A stretch of DNA of 64,000 nucleotides from the NCBI RefSeq assembly GCF_000425485.1, contig NZ_KE384386.1, positions 124,001 through 188,000 on the forward strand, given 5' to 3'. The translations under genes were made by a program, and so were the position numbers. The stretch comes from Flavobacterium tegetincola DSM 22377. GTDB taxonomy: Bacteria > Bacteroidota > Bacteroidia > Flavobacteriales > Flavobacteriaceae. Under the pieces are notes generated by a model. That model had not been told where the DNA came from. It searched no databases and was given only the letters and a program-made list of their open reading frames with translations. Numbering within the stretch: the first letter of the stretch is position 1; each line of letters starts with the position of its first letter. Shown piece after piece: positions 60,432-64,000 of the stretch.

Positions 60432-61298
60432 ATGAAAAATAATTTTTTTAATAGATCAAAGAAATTCAGTCTTATTGTAATGCTAGGCTTGACGTTTACT
60501 TTAATAAGTTGTGACGATTACTTTGCTTACGATTTGCCAGAGGCAAATTCAATAGCCGACGTTATTTTACCTACAGCTAATTATTCCTACGCTTCTTTAC
60601 CAGGTAATTTTATGCTCATTAAATTTACCAATTTATCCTCTGAGGCAACCAATTTTATGTGGGATTTTGGCCAAGGTCAGACGTCAACGCTTACAGATCC
60701 AACATTTGAATTTACATATGGAGAAGGAACATATCCCGTTACACTTACTGCTAGTGATGCAAATGGAGAATTATCAACCGTTACTATTGATGTTGTGGTA
60801 GAAATGGGCCCTGTTGCACCAACAATTTTAGGACCAGGCTTTGAAGTTGATGCCGATAAGAATTTTTGGAAAGCGCCTTTTTCAAGATTAGGTAATGCAA
60901 CATCTGTAATGCAAACAACTACTTCAAGCGGCTATTTCGAAGGAGCACGAGGAGGAAAGTTTCCTACAAACGAAGATCGATTGGGTTACCAAGAACTTAC
61001 AACGTTCACACCCAATACCAACTATGTTTTAAAATATAAATACAGAATAAAAAATACAACAACTGCAGACGGTACCATGAATGTAGCTATAATAAAACCA
61101 ATTACCGTTTGGGATTTGGCCACTTTATCAGCTTCCACTTTATCATCAAACGCACACGTTGAAAATGCAACAAATTCAGCAGCATTAGTAGAAGGAACTT
61201 TACAATTTAATTCGGGAAATAATACCACTTTAGCGATCTTGTTGTATAATCAATTAGAAGAAATTTATATTGACTCTTTCACATTGGAAATACAATGA
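60432..61298 (+). CDS. PKD-domain surface lipoprotein (SusE-position glycan-binding protein)
   Basis: 288 residues. The signal ends in LISC (Cys27), then DDYFAYDLPEA, suggesting a surface lipoprotein. A PKD domain (about 45-125) has FMWDFGQGQTSTLTDPTFEF and YPVTLTASDANG. A C-terminal beta-sandwich of about 155 residues (GPGFEVDADKNFWK to LEIQ) looks like a carbohydrate-binding module. It occupies the SusE-like position after susD and most likely binds alginate at the surface. Direct evidence for the ligand is absent. Confidence 0.85.
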   Translation: MKNNFFNRSKKFSLIVMLGLTFTLISCDDYFAYDLPEANSIADVILPTANYSYASLPGNFMLIKFTNLSSEATNFMWDFGQGQTSTLTDPTFEFTYGEGTYPVTLTASDANGELSTVTIDVVVEMGPVAPTILGPGFEVDADKNFWKAPFSRLGNATSVMQTTTSSGYFEGARGGKFPTNEDRLGYQELTTFTPNTNYVLKYKYRIKNTTTADGTMNVAIIKPITVWDLATLSASTLSSNAHVENATNSAALVEGTLQFNSGNNTTLAILLYNQLEEIYIDSFTLEIQ

Positions 61299-61324
61299 TA
61301 CCATCTCCTTATAAAAATTTGAAA

Positions 61325-62236
61325 ATGAAAAAAGTAGTGATCAATGCTCTTTCTGTAACCTTTATATTCTTTGTCTACACTGCAGGAAATGCACAAGTGG
61401 CAGATGCAAAATCGTACGCAAATCAAACCGAAAAGGCACAGAAAAAAGAGAAAAGGAAAAAATACAAATTGCCCCAAATAGATTTAAGTCATTGGAGCGT
61501 TACCACTCCACAACTCAATGAAAAAGGAAAAGCAACCAGTGTTGAAGCACCCGAGATCATGAACTATGGAACAAATGAGAAGCTTTTGCCTTTCATGTAT
61601 AATGATTCAACATCTGGTGCACTTGTTTTTTATGCTTATCCCAGCGAAGCAACCACTGCAAATACAAAATATTCTCGTTCTGAATTGAGGGAACAGCTGG
61701 TTCCAGGAGACAACACTAAAAATTGGACTTTCAAACAAGGTGGAGTTATGAAAGGCGAACTTGCCATGGGTGACGTGTCTAAAGACAATAAAGGAAAATA
61801 CCACAAGGTAATTATAATGCAAATTCACGGCAGACTAACCGACGAACAACGCGATGTCATAGGTCAGAAAGACAACAATGCACCGCCAATCTTGAAAATT
61901 TATTGGCAAGATGGTAAAATCAGAGTCAAAACCAAAATTTTAAAAAATCTTAATGCATCGGACAATGAACTATTGCACGAAGAGATGTGGGATGACGATA
62001 AAGGCTTTACATTTAATCAAGAAGTAGGTTTTGGTCGATTTGATTTAGAAGTAAAAGTATCCGAAGGAAAAATGGTGGTTGCATTAAATAACAACGAGTT
62101 TCAAGTTTACGAAAACATCCATATGCAAAAGTGGGGAATTTTTGAAAACTATTTCAAAGCTGGAAACTATTTTCAATCGAGAGATGAAGGTGCATTCGCA
62201 AAAGTGAAAATTTACAGTTTATCGGTTTCACATTAA
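61325..62236 (+). CDS. polysaccharide lyase family 7 alginate lyase
   Basis: 303 residues from the ATG at 61325; an in-frame ATG at 61295 would overlap the previous gene and add residues before a clean signal peptide (1-23, ending GNAQ). A lysine-rich linker (about 38-48) leads to a PL7 jelly roll with all three signature blocks: RSELREQL (118-125), QIHG (166-169) and YFKAGNYFQ (276-284). His168 and Tyr282 are the likely catalytic pair. QIH favours cleavage of guluronate-containing alginate. The enzyme is the only endolyase in the operon and should act before import by SusCD. Confidence 0.94.
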   Translation: MKKVVINALSVTFIFFVYTAGNAQVADAKSYANQTEKAQKKEKRKKYKLPQIDLSHWSVTTPQLNEKGKATSVEAPEIMNYGTNEKLLPFMYNDSTSGALVFYAYPSEATTANTKYSRSELREQLVPGDNTKNWTFKQGGVMKGELAMGDVSKDNKGKYHKVIIMQIHGRLTDEQRDVIGQKDNNAPPILKIYWQDGKIRVKTKILKNLNASDNELLHEEMWDDDKGFTFNQEVGFGRFDLEVKVSEGKMVVALNNNEFQVYENIHMQKWGIFENYFKAGNYFQSRDEGAFAKVKIYSLSVSH

Positions 62237-62277
62237 ATATTATTCTAAAACCTACAAGATAGCTGTATTTTTTTTCA

Positions 62278-62317
62278 TATATTTATCGTCTTAAAACTGG
62301 TTAACCAATCTGGTTTT
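62278..62317 (+). promoter_or_regulatory. gntR promoter with hexuronate-type operator
   Basis: A variant -7 element, TATATTTA (62278-62285), is followed 8 bp later by AAACTGGTTAACCAATC and the half site TGGTTTT (62294-62317). The same operator as at PL6 and susC, so the regulator gene is probably autoregulated. Confidence 0.68.
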
Positions 62318-62324
62318 ACTTAAA

Positions 62325-63041
62325 ATGAGCATTATGAAGTTAGAAACTCTTTCAAAAACTGATAATCAAACGATTCAGAAAGATTTGATTAGAAAAATAA
62401 AAGATCTTATAAATTTCAAAAATTTGGAGCCAGGTGATAAACTTCCAAGTGAACGTATGTTGTCTGAGAAGTTTGAAGTCTCTAGAAGTACGGTTAGAGA
62501 TGCCATTCAAAAACTAGAGTTTTACGGCATTTTAAAATCCATTCCTCAAAGTGGTACTTTCGTAGCAGAAATTGGAGTTATTGCCATGAACGGAATGATT
62601 GATGATATTTTAAGATTAGATGATCCAGATTTCAAATCATTGGTAGAAACTCGAATTTTATTGGAATTAAAAACCGCACGTTTGGCCGCTTTAAGAAGAA
62701 CTCCAGAAGATTTAATTCAGATGGAAGCTGCGCTTCAAGCATATACTGATAAAGTTATGAATGGTAAAGATGCCGTTCAAGAAGACTTACTATTTCATTT
62801 GGCTATTGCAAAAGCGAGCGGAAACAGTTCAATGAATACGTTCATGCTTACCATTACCCCACAGATAATTACAAATTTTCAAAAATACCACGTTTGTGAT
62901 GACAATCAAGCTTTTCTTGGAATCGCAGAGCATACCGCAATTTTTGAAGCCATAAAAAACCAAGACACACAAGAGGCAAAGTTAAAAATGAAAGCACATT
63001 TTAAATCTTTATACCAATATTGCTACAATACAAGTGATTAA
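62325..63041 (+). CDS. GntR family (FadR subfamily) regulator of the alginate locus
   Basis: 238 residues from the ATG at 62325; a second ATG at 62334 is an alternative. The winged helix-turn-helix (about 20-85) has LEPGDKLPSERMLSEKFEVS and RSTVRDAIQKLEFYGILKSIPQSGTFV, the GntR signature. The C-terminal FCD ligand domain (about 100-235) includes RILLELKTARLAALRR and FHLAIAKASGNSSM with potential metal-binding His. FadR-subfamily regulators bind palindromes of the form TGGTNNNACCA and respond to acids such as uronates. Three matching operators in this locus make it the likely regulator of all three units. Confidence 0.94.
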   Translation: MSIMKLETLSKTDNQTIQKDLIRKIKDLINFKNLEPGDKLPSERMLSEKFEVSRSTVRDAIQKLEFYGILKSIPQSGTFVAEIGVIAMNGMIDDILRLDDPDFKSLVETRILLELKTARLAALRRTPEDLIQMEAALQAYTDKVMNGKDAVQEDLLFHLAIAKASGNSSMNTFMLTITPQIITNFQKYHVCDDNQAFLGIAEHTAIFEAIKNQDTQEAKLKMKAHFKSLYQYCYNTSD

Positions 63042-63066
63042 GTCAAATTAGAATTTGACTTTTAAT
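63040..63066 (+). terminator. terminator overlapping the gntR stop codon
   Basis: AAGTCAAAT-TAGA-ATTTGACTT begins inside the TAA stop and is followed by TTAATAG, a weak T run. It suggests that gntR is a separate transcript from the MFS gene. Confidence 0.5.
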
Positions 63067-63162
63067 AGTTAAAATTTACATATTTAGTTGAATTCCTCCT
63101 TTAATATCTAGTTGCAAAACTGAGGTAACAGGGAAGTTTTATCTAAAATTAAAAAAAAAAGC

Positions 63163-64000
63163 ATGAAAATAAAAGGATTACGTTGGTGGGTTGTTGCTTT
63201 AATTGCGATTGCTACTATAATAAACTATATCGATCGGACTTCTTTGAGTGTTCTTTGGCCAGAAATCGCAAAGGATTTATACCCAGATCATTCTGCTGAT
63301 GAAACAAAGTCAATTTATGCAATTATCTCAATTATCTTCGTGTTCTCTTATGCATTTGGACAAGCAATTTTTGGAAAAATATTTGATTGGGTCGGGACTA
63401 GATTAGGATTCGTTCTATCAATTGGTGTTTGGTCCGTTGCAACTGCTTTACATGCTTTTGCAAATGGCGTATTGAGTTTTGGAATATTTCGTGCCATCCT
63501 AGGTGTAGCTGAAGCTGGAAACTGGCCAGGAGCCACTAAAGGAAATGCCGAATGGTTTCCCACTAAAGAACGTGCTTTGGCACAAGGAATTTTTAATTCA
63601 GGTGCTGCTATAGGTGGAATCATTTCCATTCCACTGATTGCTACATTAACCGTATATTTTAGCTGGAAAATGATCTTTGTTTTAATCGGCGTTGCCGGAT
63701 TACTTTGGTTGATCCCGTGGTGGATTTTAGTAAAATCAGAACCTAAAAAGCACCCTTGGATTACTGATGAAGAACGTAATTATATTTTATCAGGACAAAA
63801 AAATGAAGATTTTGATGCCGATGGAGATGTAGACCAAGAATATAATCCAGACACCAAACAGCTTTTAAGCCACAAACAAAGTTGGGGAGTTATTTTAGCT
63901 TCGGCAACGATTGACCCAATTTGGTGGTTGTTTGTTTTTTGGATTCCAATATACTTAAATGAAGTCTATGGAATGGATGTTAAATCAATTGGTTTATATG
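63163..64000 (+). CDS. hexuronate-type MFS transporter, N-terminal part (cut by window end)
   Basis: About 279 residues are visible before the window ends. The start MKIKGLRWWVVALIAIATIINYIDRTSLSVLWPEI and RAILGVAEAGNWPGATKGNAEWFPTKERALAQGIFNSG match the anion:cation symporter group that includes ExuT and DgoT. Seven membrane helices can be seen. The central cytoplasmic loop holds an acidic stretch, DFDADGDVDQE (residues 216-226), resembling a calcium-binding loop. It probably moves unsaturated uronate or DEH from periplasm to cytoplasm. It lies 121 bp after gntR. Confidence 0.92.
   Translation, partial: MKIKGLRWWVVALIAIATIINYIDRTSLSVLWPEIAKDLYPDHSADETKSIYAIISIIFVFSYAFGQAIFGKIFDWVGTRLGFVLSIGVWSVATALHAFANGVLSFGIFRAILGVAEAGNWPGATKGNAEWFPTKERALAQGIFNSGAAIGGIISIPLIATLTVYFSWKMIFVLIGVAGLLWLIPWWILVKSEPKKHPWITDEERNYILSGQKNEDFDADGDVDQEYNPDTKQLLSHKQSWGVILASATIDPIWWLFVFWIPIYLNEVYGMDVKSIGLY

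Noticed and set aside
63117-63132. Fourth copy of the uronate operator before the MFS gene (AAACTGAGGTAACAGG)
   Set aside because: It keeps AAACTG and GTAAC but breaks the TGGTTNACCA palindrome, and no -7 element stands at the fixed distance; treated as chance or a very degenerate site.
63348-63629. Minus-strand frame of 93 codons near the right edge
   Set aside because: It overlaps the clear MFS transporter frame, which has typical membrane helices and motifs.

Overview
The window is AT-rich chromosomal DNA of a member of the Bacteroidota, most likely a Flavobacterium or close relative. The evidence is a SusC/SusD pair, a six-domain ribosomal protein S1, a bacillithiol-system YtxJ protein, a class 2 PyrD, a PyrC-like protein of the Bacteroidota type, and many promoters with the Bacteroidota -7 element TAnnTTTG and short leaders without a strong Shine-Dalgarno sequence. 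I see no tRNA, rRNA, CRISPR array, insertion sequence or prophage.

Layout. Positions 1-9.3 kb hold housekeeping genes: a cut BatA-like membrane protein, a dihydroorotase-like protein that lacks its HxH metal ligands, a small membrane protein and an esterase; then a metallo-beta-lactamase-fold hydrolase, a conserved protein of unknown function, YtxJ and ClpB. From 10.1 to 17.6 kb a long minus-strand operon encodes a TetR regulator, TolC, an HlyD-type adaptor, a cupin lipoprotein, two ABC ATPases and two ABC-2 permeases: a complete tripartite efflux pump with a palindromic operator at its own promoter. From 17.8 to 29.4 kb lie a haem lipoprotein, an EEP-family phosphatase, a fasciclin protein, rpsA, guaB, a TPR-histidine kinase, HMG-CoA lyase and pyrD. 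From 29.7 to 31.9 kb is a small envelope/stress cluster (lipoprotein, beta-barrel, YtxH, holin-like protein). From 32 to 43.4 kb come an Omp85-like protein, a PIG-L deacetylase with a 35-residue membrane protein and a sodium:solute symporter, an alcohol dehydrogenase, a DUF2911 protein, and an SRPBCC-SDR-photolyase operon. From 43.4 to 49.6 kb two tandem HAD phosphatases precede a complete cyanophycin set: isoaspartyl peptidase, cyanophycinase and cyanophycin synthetase.

From 49.8 kb to the right edge is an alginate utilisation locus: an RraA-family protein, then PL6, PL17 and KdgF in one operon; SusC, SusD, a PKD surface lipoprotein and a PL7 lyase in a second; a GntR/FadR-type regulator; and a hexuronate-type MFS transporter cut by the window end. 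PL7 and PL6 would cut alginate, SusCD would import oligomers, PL17 would release monomers, KdgF would open the unsaturated uronate to DEH, and the MFS protein would carry it into the cytoplasm. DEH reductase, KDG kinase and KDPG aldolase are not seen and may lie to the right.

The most striking non-coding signal is a shared operator, AAACTGGTTNACCAA, placed 7-8 bp after the -7 element of three promoters in the alginate locus. It closely resembles the ExuR/UxuR hexuronate operator and is tandemly repeated with a 13-bp period at susC. At the PL6 end it is coupled to an 18-bp palindrome that forms two back-to-back -7 elements for the divergent RraA-family and PL6 genes. Together these define a candidate compact regulon controlled by the local FadR-type protein.
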